Shown: positions 25,959 through 38,172 of the stretch, piece after piece
Position numbering within the stretch: position 1 is the stretch's first letter
Layout: each line of letters opens with the position of its first letter
Source of the DNA: Dipetalonema caudispina
Taxonomy: Eukaryota > Nematoda > Chromadorea > Rhabditida > Onchocercidae
NCBI GenBank assembly: GCA_013365325.1
Contig: JABVXV010000012.1
Span: 372,001-436,000, forward strand
Direction of reading: 5' to 3'
DNA length: 64,000 nt
Position numbers and translations under genes: made by a program
The notes under the pieces: generated by a model
Database searches by the model: none
Seen by the model: only the letters and a program-made list of their open reading frames with translations
Told to the model about the DNA's origin: nothing

Positions 25959-28571
25959 TTTTCTCAGTAATGACTTTTTTTTTTTTTTTTTTGTTCTGTG
26001 TACACAAATTCACATTAAGTAGCTATTCTCAGTTCTGTATCGTTTACTTGAACTTAGTTTCGAATCTTCCTAATATTTCTGTTTCCTTGCCTTTTTTTTC
26101 TGTCCCATCCACGTATTTGATTTTGATTATTTTAGTCTTTGTAAATTCTCCACCATTTCCATTATCATTGCTTTGCTTTCATTTTGTGTTTTGCTAAACT
26201 TTTATCAGTAAAAACTGTACGAATCAATAAAGTCTTCAGCGAATTTACAAATGATTCCTTATTTCTAAAAAGCTTGATTTGGATTAATTGAACTGCTGAA
26301 GATTTATGATAAGAACTGGTCTTTGTAATTCATTTGCACCTTTCCGAGGAACAACAACTGGCATTTATGTTTGTTGTAGTTGGTTTTGCTTTAGTTATCC
26401 TTAAGTGTTCGCGGACCGACATCAAAGTTGTGGTTTTCTGCCGAATGCGTAATTTCAAGAAATTCCATATTTTACATTTACGCATGTCTTATGTAGCAAC
26501 AAAAACTATATCCATGTACAAGATTACTGTGGTCTCATATTACCTTAGGAACACCAGTGCGACTGCATACTGTGCTTATGCGACTGATTACTTGTATAGC
26601 CCTAAAGGAAGTTTTGTTATAAGCACTACTTCCTGTTATATGCATTTACTTTGTTATTTTGAAGAATTTGGAATTCCAAGTGTATATAATCAAAATCATG
26701 AGCTTTGAGAAGAGACGCTGAGCTATTTGATTTTGGTCTAATTTTGATAGTCATCGGGGATGTTATAATTCTCCTGTAAATGGGATCAAACAAGTACAGG
26801 CTAGAAATTACAAATTTTCCAGATATTGATGGGGATGTACTGAGAAGCTAGGCCGGCTTTCTGATGGAATGCGTTCCTGTTGCATGATATCTACAATCTT
26901 TTTTAACTAAAACAGGTGACTCCACCTGCTGCTTAATTTCGATTGCTTTAGAGTGACTGGAAACGCCATAAAAATCCTGACCGAAAGCAATCCTATGAGA
27001 GTACTCGGATTTTACAAAATCGAGACATTACTCTCTTCTACATGTATACAAGTTGATAGACTAATAAGTTTGAGCATGACTGTTTTTTTACGTTATAAGA
27101 ATCAATCGATTAGCAAATGATTAAGTGGGAGTGATGAGTGATTTACAGAATCCAGTACAAGGATAGCAGCTGTGGAAGAGTTCAGAATACGGGAGAGTAT
27201 TTTTGAGGGTAGTTCAACTAATGATTTAATTACTTGGAAGATATAAGTAGATAAGTTGAAGAGAACTGACATTTTGTATCGGTTTGTCAACTTTCATTTC
27301 CTTGTATAGTCGCATTATTTTCCGTGAACTTGTTTGAATTCTGATAGGACTAAATTTGAGTTATAAGCAGTATGGAAGTGCATTTTTTGGACGCTCAGAG
27401 CAATCTGTATGACCTGCTTTATTTCATATCAAATTTCACGTTTAAGTTTTGTATCCAAATCTGTCGTTTGGATAGGAATTTTTTGAAAAGTAACAGAATT
27501 AATGGTATAAATGATAGATAAGTGTTGTGCACTCTTTCCTTTTAAAGGATTACATGAATATTTGAAATGAAAAACAGAACATTGAAATGAGTCACTTCAG
27601 ATACCCATTCTACTGGTTATAAACATATGCGCTTCTCTCCCGGAGTTCATCAAATTTGTCAATGATTATAACCATCAATCATCTCTCCTTCCACGAAATC
27701 TAAAAGCAATTTCAACTTATTACGACTCTATTTATTTTCAATTTATCGATGATACTTATTCTTGGAATATAAGGGAAAACAAAACCATACGATGTTTATT
27801 GCTCATAAAGATCACAAAATTTTGTCCGACCGCGATGATATTAATTCCGAAGAGTTATCAAGTACTGAGAGTTAGGGGTAATGACAACTACTGTTCTCTC
27901 TGAAGCACCTGAGATCGTTGTATATAAAATAGTTATGATACTTCTGACAGTCTCATCATTTATGTTAAAAAGTCATTTGAAGACTTCCGGATGTATTTTT
28001 AAAGACAATTACTGTCAGTTTCCAAGAAACTATGCAGATTAGAAAAAAGAAGCAAAGGAGACGTTATTCCCAAAAACTTTTGATCTGTACAATTCGAAAC
28101 GACAATGGATAATCCGTACGTCAAACCATCCTATGAAATCTACACTTAATTTGGTCATACGCGAGCAAATTGGTTCAAGACTGAATCGACACACAAATGA
28201 ATGTCTTCCTTACGTGTTTCGTTATTTGAGTTGCCTATCAGGAATTAGTAATGATCGAGATATATCACATCAACATCCCAGCTTTCTATGTCTTATCTGT
28301 GTTGTCAAAAAAAACTTCCTCTTCAAGACTATATTTCCAATTTCTGTTGGCCAATTTATCATATACAAATAACATCTTGGGGCTGCCCAAGACGGGCTTC
28401 ATTTTTCTTTCCAAAGTTCAGATTCGTTTTCTCGTGACACAATAAATCGCAGGGCTAATAATTTCAGATCATGTGAATTCAAGTAGGAAAACAAACGACA
28501 GAGAACGCAACTCTATTTTGACTAATGCACCATTTTACAGCCATACTAAAAACACAAAGGTATTCTGAGAT
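25959..28571. other. 2.6-kb intergenic stretch, no gene seen
   Basis: The BTBD 3' UTR with AATAAA at 26226-26231 is followed by AT-rich sequence. An open frame at 26334-26708 starts at TTG and shows no domain. One at 28133-28372 has no ATG-supported chain or splice partner. Neither is convincing. Confidence 0.45.
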
Positions 28572-28960
28572 TTAATTACCGAAGAGTCGTGCCGCCATGG
28601 CTTTACCTTTTGCAACGGACGAAACTCCTAAATCTTGCTTGAAATGCGTGGCCAAGTCTAACGCAGAAATGCTGTTAATCATTTCTGTTCATCTAACATT
28701 TTTCGAGAACATATCGAACGGTTTACAATCATTAAAAATATTTCTGCAAAGAAACTTCCAATACTGAACCCTTTCCCCATTTCGACTGCCTTATTCCTGT
28801 CTTGATCTGAGAATCGCGACTTTCTACCGTTGTCACTTGTGGAATTGTCACATGTAAATATAATCATCCCACTGTCTGCTATAATGGATAAACACCTCAC
28901 ACAGAATGATAACACCACCTTTCCTGTCCAACCAACTTGCGCGAAATTCCCTAAACTCAT
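28572..28960 (-). other. Two adjacent coding-like frames, possible small gene
   Basis: On the minus strand an ATG at 28960 opens 93 codons (start MSLGNFAQVGWTGKV, with a hydrophobic stretch SFCVRCLSIIADSGMIIF). Immediately downstream, in another frame, an ATG near 28685 opens MINSISALDLATHF, ending KGKAMAARLFGN with a TAA at 28572. The two look like exons of one gene, but I found no pair of good splice sites that joins them. No family is recognised. Confidence 0.27.
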
Positions 28961-29304
28961 TTCGTGATGTACTGTTGATTGATAATGTATTGTTTTTATA
29001 AGTTTTAAACTACATACCCTTGAAACTCACTTAAAACGAGGATGATTCATGTGGGAACCAGATTACCAAATGAAATACATGCTTTCTCAACTTTCAACCT
29101 AATGTGATGTGGTCGAGTAAGTCGAATCCTGCGATTTAATTGATATTAGTTTTTTCGGATATTTATTGTTTGTTATAAATCGCACAGATATCATTACAGA
29201 AATCAATTGAATCATCATTACACAAAAGAAATAAAAACCTCTAAAGTAAAAAGAAACTATAGGTCATTTAAATAAGAATTCATTTCTGGGTGCTATCCGA
29301 TCTT
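28961..29304. other. 3' flank of the peroxiredoxin gene
   Basis: A reverse-strand AATAAA (TTTATT at about 29162) is a plausible poly(A) signal, about 140 bases past the prdx-3 stop. Nothing else is visible. Confidence 0.5.
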
Positions 29305-30703
29305 TCATGTATGACCGCCGACCTTTTTGAAGTACTCCTTGGACTCCTTGACGCCGGGCTTAATTGTTGGCTTGTCATCAGACCAGTTTGCTGGACATAC
29401 TTCACCATGTTTCTCCACAAACTGAAAAGCTTTCAGAGTGCGCAATGCTTCATCCACACTACGACCAACCGGAAGATCATTCACCAGAGAATGACGAACT
29501 TCGCCATTTGGATCAATTAAGAACAAACCTCTGAAACAAGAAAAAAATGTTTGAGATTTAATAACTAAAGAAACAAATTCTCAGTTTTATTTAAGAAACA
29601 GCATACTTACAAGTATGAACAAATTTTAAAATATCTTAGAGAAAGTATCAAGATAGGGCATCTTACCGATATGAGATACCTGTTTCATGATCAAGCACAC
29701 CGAATGCATTTGCTATATCTTTATTAAAGTCTGCAAGCACCGGAATCTGCAAAGAAACTTTCCGACATATTCAAAAATATTTAATGGAATGAAGACTGGG
29801 CACATTATCAAAATTTGTAAAAAGTCAATATAAGAAACTTGAACCTGCATATCACCGAGACCACCTTCACTACGCGGAGTCAGTGTCCAAGCTAGGTGTG
29901 AAAAATGGGAGTCGCATGAACATGCAATCAATTCTGTATTTAATTTATGAAATTCTGCGCATCGATCGTTGAAAGCAATAATCTCGGTTGGACAAACGAA
30001 TGTGCTGGAAGCAGTCTTAATTTCAAGATCAAGAATCAACCGGTTAACAAACTTATTGTTTGATCAATTTATCTATGGAGAAAAAGACTTCTGCGCACTC
30101 AGAATCAAACCACGGATCATCGCGCCATAGGCTGAAACAATGCCACTGTGCCACTGCATTGGCCATAATAGAAATCCTACAAAATCCAGAAAGTTACTAA
30201 GATAAAATAAAAAATTTTGAAGAAAGGACAGGAAGAAGGTTAACTAACAAGTCAAGAGGATAAAAAAACATGATAAGCCATTTTCCTTTGTAATCTTTCA
30301 TGCTAATTGTTTTAAAGTCGCCATTTACAACTGCTGTACCCTGAAACAATGAATATGCTTGTAAGATGCTTTGCGCACAAAAGAATTATTTCTTGGTCTT
30401 CAAAATTTAACCACGACCAAACAAATGATAAAAATAAATCTGCAGAGGTAATAAGCATACAGAGAAATCAGGTGCTTTATTTTTCGGACCCAAAGGTCGA
30501 ATGCCAGATAACGTAACAGAGGAAGTGCAAAAACGGGCTGCAAACATCTGACGAAGCGGTGATGCCGTTGCCTAAAAGCCAGTTGGTATAAAATCATTAG
30601 CTTTGATTGCTCCAAAGATTATAGGAAACAAATCCTTACGAACATGAGAAGTGAGTAAACCAATAGGAATAACCGTAAAACTTACTAGTGTTGAACGAAT
30701 CAT
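29305..30703 (-). CDS. prdx-3: Mitochondrial typical 2-Cys peroxiredoxin (PRDX3 type)
   Basis: Six exons give 228 residues: 30703-30686, 30571-30461, 30340-30249, 30004-29845, 29746-29667, 29530-29305. The enzyme reduces peroxides using thioredoxin. The N-terminus ([20 protein letters not shown]) is basic and free of acidic residues, a mitochondrial presequence. The core starts at [30 protein letters not shown] carries the peroxidatic Cys near 78, and HGEVCPANW carries the resolving Cys near 199. The GGLG motif ([10 protein letters not shown]) and a C-terminal YF (KEYFKK) are present; together they mark eukaryotic enzymes prone to overoxidation. [15 protein letters not shown] is the family signature. 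A TTTCAG lies 25 bases upstream of the ATG and is a likely trans-splice site. All junctions are GT-AG with matching phase. Confidence 0.95.
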
Positions 30704-31909
30704 TTTGCTCGATTTACTTGCTTTCTCCCTGAAATATTTGTTTCACAAGAAGTTGAAATGGCACTAGTTAAAAAATATGTCGAGAATATACCATGACAGT
30801 ATCAGTCCTTCCTTCGAGATACTTTTATTTGCCACAGCGCAGCTCTATCCCCTTATCGTATCTCTTTGTTATAATTTTCGATAAAGAAAAATGAGCATAT
30901 TCCATCCTACAATGTTGGCACAGTATATGTTTTCCTGATCACTGTTGATGGAAATCTTCCTAAATGCATAATGCTACGTGGAGGTCTTAATTCTTGAAAT
31001 TGTGGTGTGTGGCTCAGGCCGAAATACTGATGGTCTACTATAGCGAAATAACTGCATCGTTTTCGGAAAATTTCTTGGATGATTTAGAAAAATTTTCCAT
31101 TACTGATCCATTTCATCAAAAGTCATAAAAATAGAAATCTGATTATCAGTGAGCACATGTAACGATAAATCCGCGGAGTTTTTATAAATTTCTATCTAAT
31201 AAAAGAAATATCCTGGAAGAGGTGTGAAACCCCACTTACTTAATGGCCTGAGAGTTTGACTCAGTTTTTCAGGCAGATAACAGCAAAATGGTCTGATTAG
31301 ATAAATTAAAAGAATATCTAACCAAATCAGGTAACACCTTGAAAATCGCAACCCAACGCTGATCTCGGATACCCCAGAAACCATCCTGGCATTTACATCT
31401 TCTCACCCTTTCTCACAATCACCAAAACATCTCCCCGCCTCAGTGTTACTACCAGTCGATCCCTTACTCTTTCAAGCTCTTGCTTTCCGCCATTCTTATT
31501 CACTTCTGTTGTCTCCTCAATTGCATAATCTCTTCTTTCAGTTCTAACAGATAGACTAAAGATTCTGTGAGAATTGAATAGTCACCCCGCGGGTAAGGTT
31601 AACTTGTTGCCATTTCACGTGCCTTACTTTGGTAGAGGAGTCTGATTTGAATAATAGAAGGCCTTAGCTAAATGTATGTTTATCATCTATACAGTGTAAA
31701 AATAGCATTGTTTCACTTACAGAACACTTTATACGTTATGAACTGCAAGGAGAAAAGATATGTGCATTATTTAAAATTTTGAAAATCAAATGCAAATATG
31801 ACATATCTGTCAAGTATTTGTTACATGAATTATATTTTACTAGGAAAGATTCGAGGGATTACTTCTATATGATCGACTATCAAGCTCATAGCGACGAGTG
31901 AAGTAAGGG
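30704..31909. other. Divergent intergenic region between prdx-3 and polk
   Basis: About 1.2 kb between the starts of prdx-3 (minus) and polk (plus). A likely trans-splice acceptor for prdx-3 is at 30729. No other gene was seen; a 62-codon minus frame at 31196-31384 has no support. Both promoters probably lie here. Confidence 0.5.
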
Positions 31910-34900
31910 ATGCTAGCCTTTAGTGGTAGTAAAACCGGCATGGCTGACATTGATAAGGTTTGCCCTTTTTCGTTCAAATTAATTAGTACAACTCATACAA
32001 AGCAGCACATCTGATGATGATGCGCTGCTGTGGACGTTATACATTGTTATTAAGTTGGTTGTACTTAAAAGATAGTATCAGATACCAAACATGCATTCAG
32101 TTTATTTGCTCCAGCCGATATTATGCAGCAGATATCACATGTGACATTGGGAATGAAAATTTCGCATGTTTCCTACATTATTCGCTTCCTAGTAGCTATG
32201 TAGAGCAAAATCAGATGATAGAAGAAGTACTTTTGAGTTAGCAGCAATTTATCCTTTATGTTCTTTTTGCATCGACTTAATGGTTTTGTTACAGTTGTTT
32301 ATAATAATCTATTCCGTAGCAGATTCCGGGTAAAATGCTTCTTATCCAGTAAAGTTGATGAAAATTTTCCAGGAACGCGTCCAGAAAATAATTAATGAAA
32401 ATACCAGCCCAGATTTTGAGGGGCATGCGAAGAAAAAGAAAGAAAGAATTGATGCCAGGATAAAACGTTACAATAATATTATGGCCGAATTTACTCCACA
32501 TCAGATTCTTCAGGCTCAAGCCGAAGTTGGTTTTGTTTATGTTTACGGTTTATCAGATTCTATCCTCTTCTACATGCTTATGGTTATGGTAGACTTTTGA
32601 TTGCGCAGTTTAGATGGATGTTTTTGTGGACATGCTGGAAAAAGAACGTGATCTTTCTCGTTATGCTGTTCATGTTGATATGGATGCATTTTATGCAGCT
32701 GTTGAAATGAGAGATGACCCTTCATTGCGCAATATTCCAATGGCTGTCGGTTCGAATTCAATGCTTGTATGTGTATTATTCTTTAAATTCATTTATGTAT
32801 ATGTTGTAATATATCCTATATTTGTATTTTTGCTGAAGCAACGTGTCTTGAACTACAGCTCTGATATAGGAAGAAAAATGCAGCAGTTCTTTGGTTTTTT
32901 TTATGAAATATGTTTCTCATCAGTTAATTTCTTTTCCCTTTATGTAGTGGCGAAATTAACAGTTTTTTTTTTTGACATATAAATTTAATTCTTATGGATG
33001 GCTCTTCTGCTGACTCCTGAAATGCGCTATACTTCCTTTTAGTCGTTACCTAGTTGGAACTGTGCAGTGTATTGAAATGTGGAATAAATTTATCATGTTA
33101 TGGTACATGATTTTCAAGCAGAAATTAAAATCTAATAGACATTTTGAGAATATTTTTATACGAAGATTGCTTTATAACTGCCAGTTCCAGTTCTTTTTTC
33201 AGAGTACATCAAATTATGTCGCACGTCGTTTTGGTGTCCGTTCTGCTATGCCTGGTTTCATTGCAAAAAAGTTATGCCCCCAACTAAAAATCGTTCATGG
33301 TAGTTTTGACAAATATCGAGAAGCAAGTTCAGCGGTCGGTATTTTCGGATCTTTGAAGAATTCTAAATTTAGGGAAGCAAAATGTTTGGGTAAAATAACC
33401 GAAAGTTTTCAACATTTTTCAGGTTAGAAAAATATTTAGAGACTATGATCCCGACTTTTATGCGTATGGCTTAGATGAAGCATATATCGATTTAACTGCC
33501 TACATCCAAAATCGATTTCGCACTGGCTCAGGTACATAGTTTATTGTTGTGTTACTGGTGACTTTTTCTGTATTTATTTTAGAAATGCATTTTGCAGTCG
33601 AACATGAACGAGTTCGATACATGGGTGAGTGCGTCTGCCGATTACCTTTGGTTATGGAAAATGAGATATGCCACATGGCCGATGCTAAAATTACTGAAGA
33701 GTTGTGCACAAAATGTAAAAAAATACGTAAATGTGTACGAGATTGCATCACTTTCGGAGTAGATGTTGATGAAGTACGTGTTCCACAATTTCCTTTTCTG
33801 TTAATATAGAAAAACTTTTTAATGTCATTCGAAAATATATTTGCTGGGCAAAACAATACATTCGCTTTTACAGGTTGTCCGTGAAATGCGATTCAAAGTA
33901 GAGCAAGCGGTGGGTTTAACTTGCAGTGCAGGTACAATTAATGGTTGTAGTCTTTTAGTAGCAGTTAATGTGCTTAACAACTTGTTAGAAAAAATAGCAA
34001 GATGTGGAGACGGGAGTGTATTTTAAGCATTAGATGTATGATGTGAAGACAGGAATTTAGGCTTAATGAGTTTATGAGGAAAGAGCAACTAAGTGATAAG
34101 TTGGACTGAATAGACGAAATCTTGTGCTTACATGTTGGTATATATTGTTTGTTGCTATCATTCGAAATTTCAACAGTGATTATATTAGGAGAGAATATAT
34201 TTTCCTTGTCATTTTTTTTTTTCTCATGTAAACCAACAAATATTGTAGGAATCGCGCCGAATTCCCTATTAGCCAAAGTATGTTCCGATATCAATAAACC
34301 AAACGGGCAGTATCGTCTGTTGAATGAAAGAGAAGCTGTTTTGACCTTCTTGAAGGATCTTCCAATACGTAAGGTAATTTTATACATCCACTGAATTTAA
34401 TAGTGAAGTTCTGCTTGTTCTTTCATTTTCTATTGCTTCCAAAAGCTATTTCGATATAAACAGAGCCAGTTCGTGTTTAATGTTTCAGATAAGCGGGATT
34501 GGGCCTGTAACGGAAGCAGTTCTAAAAGGGATAGGTTTTGAAAAATGTGGTGATTTATACGAGCGGCGTGGAGTAATCAGTTTGCTTTTTACACAACTCA
34601 ATTACGAATATTTTTTGCGAATTGCTCTTGGTATATCTCACGTGTTCAGTGCTGATCGAAAAACAAAACGGAAAAGTATCAGTACAGAAAGAACATTCCA
34701 TCCTACTGGAGACCTTGGAGCTCTTCTCGAGGAAATGCTCTGCAGATATTTTTCATTTTATCGCGGTTAAAGTTTACAAAATCTATAAGCCGTGAGTTCG
34801 GAGGAAGTGGTAAAATCTGAGTACCCGATACTATTCAGTTTTTGCGACTTGGAAAGCTCACTTATAATGATGACATTTTATAGACGTTGGAGAATCTCTG

Positions 34901-36003
34901 CAATGAACTTATTGATTCTTTGCCCGATCATAGAATTCGAGGAGGGTATACGGTTACTGTAAAGATGAAGTTCTCGACGTTTGATGTAATTACTAGATGC
35001 TGCAGGTACTGAGCAACTTGGTATCATGTTCTTTCTCTTTACCATCCCGCTTTCATGACTTACTGCAAGTTTTCCATTAATAGTAGGGTAAAACCTTTTA
35101 TGCTTCGTTACTCAGATCAGTGCAGTTATATAATTTCTAACTGTGTAGTTTTTTCAGCGTGGATTACATGATTTCTGATGTAGACCGCTTGTTTGCTTTA
35201 TGTTCAAAGTTTGTACGTAGAGAAATGCATGACAGCCATGACGGTGACAAATATTTGCGACTGCTTGGTGTACGGTTAGCGCGTCTAGTTTTCGAAAATG
35301 AGAAGGTATACTCTTCCAAAGTTTTGTGCTTGTAACTGCTATGTGGATTATTTTTTTCACTTTTTCATGCTACGGTTCATCAGGTTGAGTCGTCAAACCC
35401 GCTGTTCTCAGTCTGGAAGCGAAGAAATATGGAATCGGCGGCAGTGGAATATAATAGTGATGCGTCAAATGATGGTCTTTTACTCTCAGCTTTAAAATCC
35501 GATGGCAATTTTGATAGTGCAGAGAGATTAGATGGTGCTGCCCCTGAAGTAGTTCATTTGGATGAACCACAACCTTGTCCAATTTGCAAAATCACACTGC
35601 CAAGGGAGCTCGGTTTAGTGAATCAACATATTGACGAATGTTTGAATAGGTTCAGAAATTCTTATGAAAATTTTCAAAATATGTCTGTTACTATTTCTGC
35701 AGCCGTCACGAAAAACAACGAATATGGCTTTATGTAGAGAAAGAGGTGCTAGGTTCAACCATTTGGTTTTGAGGCTTATACAGTTTTAGTCTCAAGCATT
35801 AGTTATTTTTTGCAAAATATTCTCCTTTTAGACAAGTGATAAGTGAACTGCAGGACGCTCAAAATACCAGCAAAGCAACGATGAAACATGGGAGCATGAA
35901 AGATAATATACCGAAGAAAAGGCCGCTAAAGAGAAAAGTGCCAAATAAGATACCCAAGAATTCATTAGAAAATTATTTGATCAGAAAGCCCACGGACATG
36001 TGA
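31910..36003 (+). CDS. polk-1: DNA polymerase kappa (Y-family translesion polymerase)
   Basis: Thirteen exons give about 643 residues: 31910-31957, 32373-32525, 32614-32766, 33203-33334, 33423-33531, 33583-33773, 33874-33931, 34249-34373, 34489-34745, 34886-35005, 35158-35305, 35384-35649, 35832-36003. It copies past bulky lesions in the nucleus. The N-clasp begins [18 protein letters not shown]. The catalytic carboxylates lie in [14 protein letters not shown] (Asp near 89 and 91) and GLDEAYIDL (Asp-Glu near 180). Also present are [33 protein letters not shown], the helix-hairpin-helix [15 protein letters not shown] and the little finger [15 protein letters not shown]. One UBZ4 finger (CPICKITLP to HIDEC, about 563-584) binds ubiquitin. 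The tail has a basic stretch ([12 protein letters not shown]) and a PIP-like SLENYLIRK. The exon 9/10 junction has no GT donor; an AT-AC intron restores the frame. Confidence 0.93.
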
Positions 36004-36702
36004 ATAATACGTCGTTAATCTGACCAGATTTCAGATGTTTGTTTCCCGTTACTTGTAAAATTTAACAATGATTTAGCTGATTTAAAATGAATGACGATAA
36101 GCACTTCTACCAACTGAGTGAAGGAAAATATTGTGAATTCTATAATATTCGGGCAGTAAACTCTGCTAGAAAGAACCAAGTAAAAGGATACTACTTTGTC
36201 TAAATGTGAGTAAGAAAATTACATCTCCTTGAACAAAAAAATCTCAGGTTGGAAAGTATTTCCAGAAGTTGGAGACTAAATGTTAACCGGCCGTAATTCA
36301 CCTGCACATGAAGCTGAATTTAGCTGTTTTTAGCTCAAGAAAATGAGGGTAAGGGATTATGAAAGATTGGTGGAAATTGTGATGGCACAAAGTCGTGCTT
36401 ATGCTAGCGCCTGCCGCCATCGACAGTAATTGTTTTATAGTTGCCCAGTACATTTCATCCCAGTCAGTACCATAACTTTCCAGCACCCATGCCATCCAGT
36501 TCACTCGTCTTTAGTGACATGTAATTGGGTCCCCTACATTATTAGAAACATTAAGTAATGATTATTCTCAGTAATTTTAAGATCCGATCTGCTTTGTGTG
36601 TTTGGGACGAAGTAGATTTGTTCATTTTTGATCATTGAAAAAGTGACCAGAATACTCGTACAATCTGTACCTTGTGCGCAGTACTTTTCCCAATACATAT
36701 AA
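36004..36702. other. Intergenic 3' of polk
   Basis: A minus-strand open stretch around 36298-36510 encodes a Trp-rich peptide (WMAWVLESYGTDWDEMYW) that faintly recalls the NOP16 C-terminal region. No partner exon was found, so I do not call a gene. Confidence 0.35.
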
Positions 36703-37141
36703 ATGCATGAAATAAATCAAATATTGTCTAAAAACACGGCGGAAAAAGTACGCGATGTGAATCCTTCACTATCAACAATACTTGCGCAGTGTGAATATAA
36801 TAAGGTTTCGACTGTTCAGTTCGGCTTCAGCAGCGACACGCGCTCAAATACCAGATAAGCTTCCATCACACAAGAATAAACCAACCATTGCTGCAAAAAT
36901 TAGTCCTGCCGTAATACAGGACGACATTGACGTAAATCGATATAATGATGTGACGCGCGGGTTCCCACTATGCATCGAGGGCCCTGAACTACGATGCAAA
37001 CAGTACAACTTGAATTTCACCGCATCTAAGCGGCAACAAATAACTAATGTTGCAATAGAAGCGCATGCTAACACATTACTCGCCAGACAGCTACAACGCA
37101 GTTTCACAATATCATTTTTCGCTACGAACATTATAACGTAG
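36703..37141 (+). CDS. Candidate orphan gene, 127 residues, two exons
   Basis: Exon 36703-36804 begins at ATG (MHEINQILSKNTAEKVRD) and ends AAG|GTTTCG. Exon 36860-37141 follows GATAAG and ends at TAG; the intron would be 55 bases and keeps phase 0. The second exon is unusually CpG-rich for this window (several GACG, CGCG and TCGA words) and encodes DDIDVNRYNDVTRGFPLCI and KRQQITNVAIEAHANTLL. No domain is recognised. The splice sites are poor and the opposite strand is partly open, so this may be chance or a decayed gene. Confidence 0.28.
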
Positions 37142-37349
37142 ATTTTATTTCTGAAAATATGAGTCAAAACAGAGAAGTCATATTTGTACTGAAGAGAGAG
37201 TCAAAAGTGTGACAAAAAGATAAATTGCCACAGAATACGTCAACACTGTAATTACACCAATGTATGGGTAATCGGGTCGCAAAAGAACTTTTGAGACGGG
37301 ACGATCACAACAAAACAATGGGTATACGCCTAATGCACGTTGAAGTCAT

Positions 37350-38172
37350 TTATCGAGAAATAGCACGATCAACACGAAGTTGACGTCCCATAAATTCCGC
37401 ATGGTTCATACTTCCAACTGCCTGCTCCGCCGCCGCTTCCGTTTCAAATTCGCAGAAACCGAAACCACGCGGGCGGCCCGTGTCCCGATCCAATACTATG
37501 CGCACGCTAGTTACCGGACCAACTTGCCAAAAGAAATTTGCCACATCCTCTTCTCTTGCACTGTACGGCAAGTTCCCAACTGAAAAACAGTAGTTCAACG
37601 ATTTCATAATGCTGTCAAGTAAGTGGCAAGGTGGCTGACAAAACCTGTATTATTAACTTACAACAAAATGTACCGTGATCTCCGCGTTCACGCTTTATTA
37701 AAAATTTACTGTGAAAGTTTAACGCGCAGAATTTGCTATGAAAATCCAAGTTCTATCAACCATGTGAGTTGAGCTGACCTCCTCAATATGTATTCCTTAT
37801 GAACCATACCGGAGAGCGGAGAGGGATTCGGAAAAGACAGCATATCCGAACAAAACACCCGCTCGTGACAGACTTCCTTCACCAACGAGGTCTCGGGAAT
37901 TCCCCCAAAATACTTTGGCAATTGTAAATCTTTTAAATGCTTCTCGGTAACAAATTACCTATTCACAGCTTCTCTGAGCTGTTCCCTTTTCATCACTTCA
38001 GTTATGGCATTGTTAGAATGACATGGATATACAACAAACATGACTAATGAAGTCATAAAAAACCAGAAATATCTTTCACAGAGAACAGTCTTCTTAATTT
38101 CCCTTTTCAATTTAATTCGTAACGAACGAAAAAAGATACAAAATAAAACTGACCAAATACTGAGCGAGACAT
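37350..38172 (-). CDS. Small single-RRM RNA-binding protein
   Basis: Two exons give 82 residues: 38172-38154 (MSRSVF plus one base) and 37579-37350. A single complete RRM fills the protein. RNP2 is VFVGNLPY, split by the intron, and RNP1 is RGFGFCEF. The RRM is close to that of cleavage stimulation factor CSTF2 (REEDVANFFWQVGPVTSVRI, EFMGRQLRVDRA), but the hinge and C-terminal domains of CSTF2 are absent and a TAA follows directly. It resembles the short single-RRM proteins of about 85 residues known from C. elegans (R09B3.2 and R09B3.3, from memory). A TTCAG acceptor lies 14 bases upstream of the ATG, so this is probably the true start. The 574-base intron contains no other exon that I can support. 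Confidence 0.85.

Noticed and set aside
26334..26708. 124-codon plus-strand frame after the BTBD gene
   Set aside because: Starts at TTG, no ATG near, no domain, no acceptor at its left edge.
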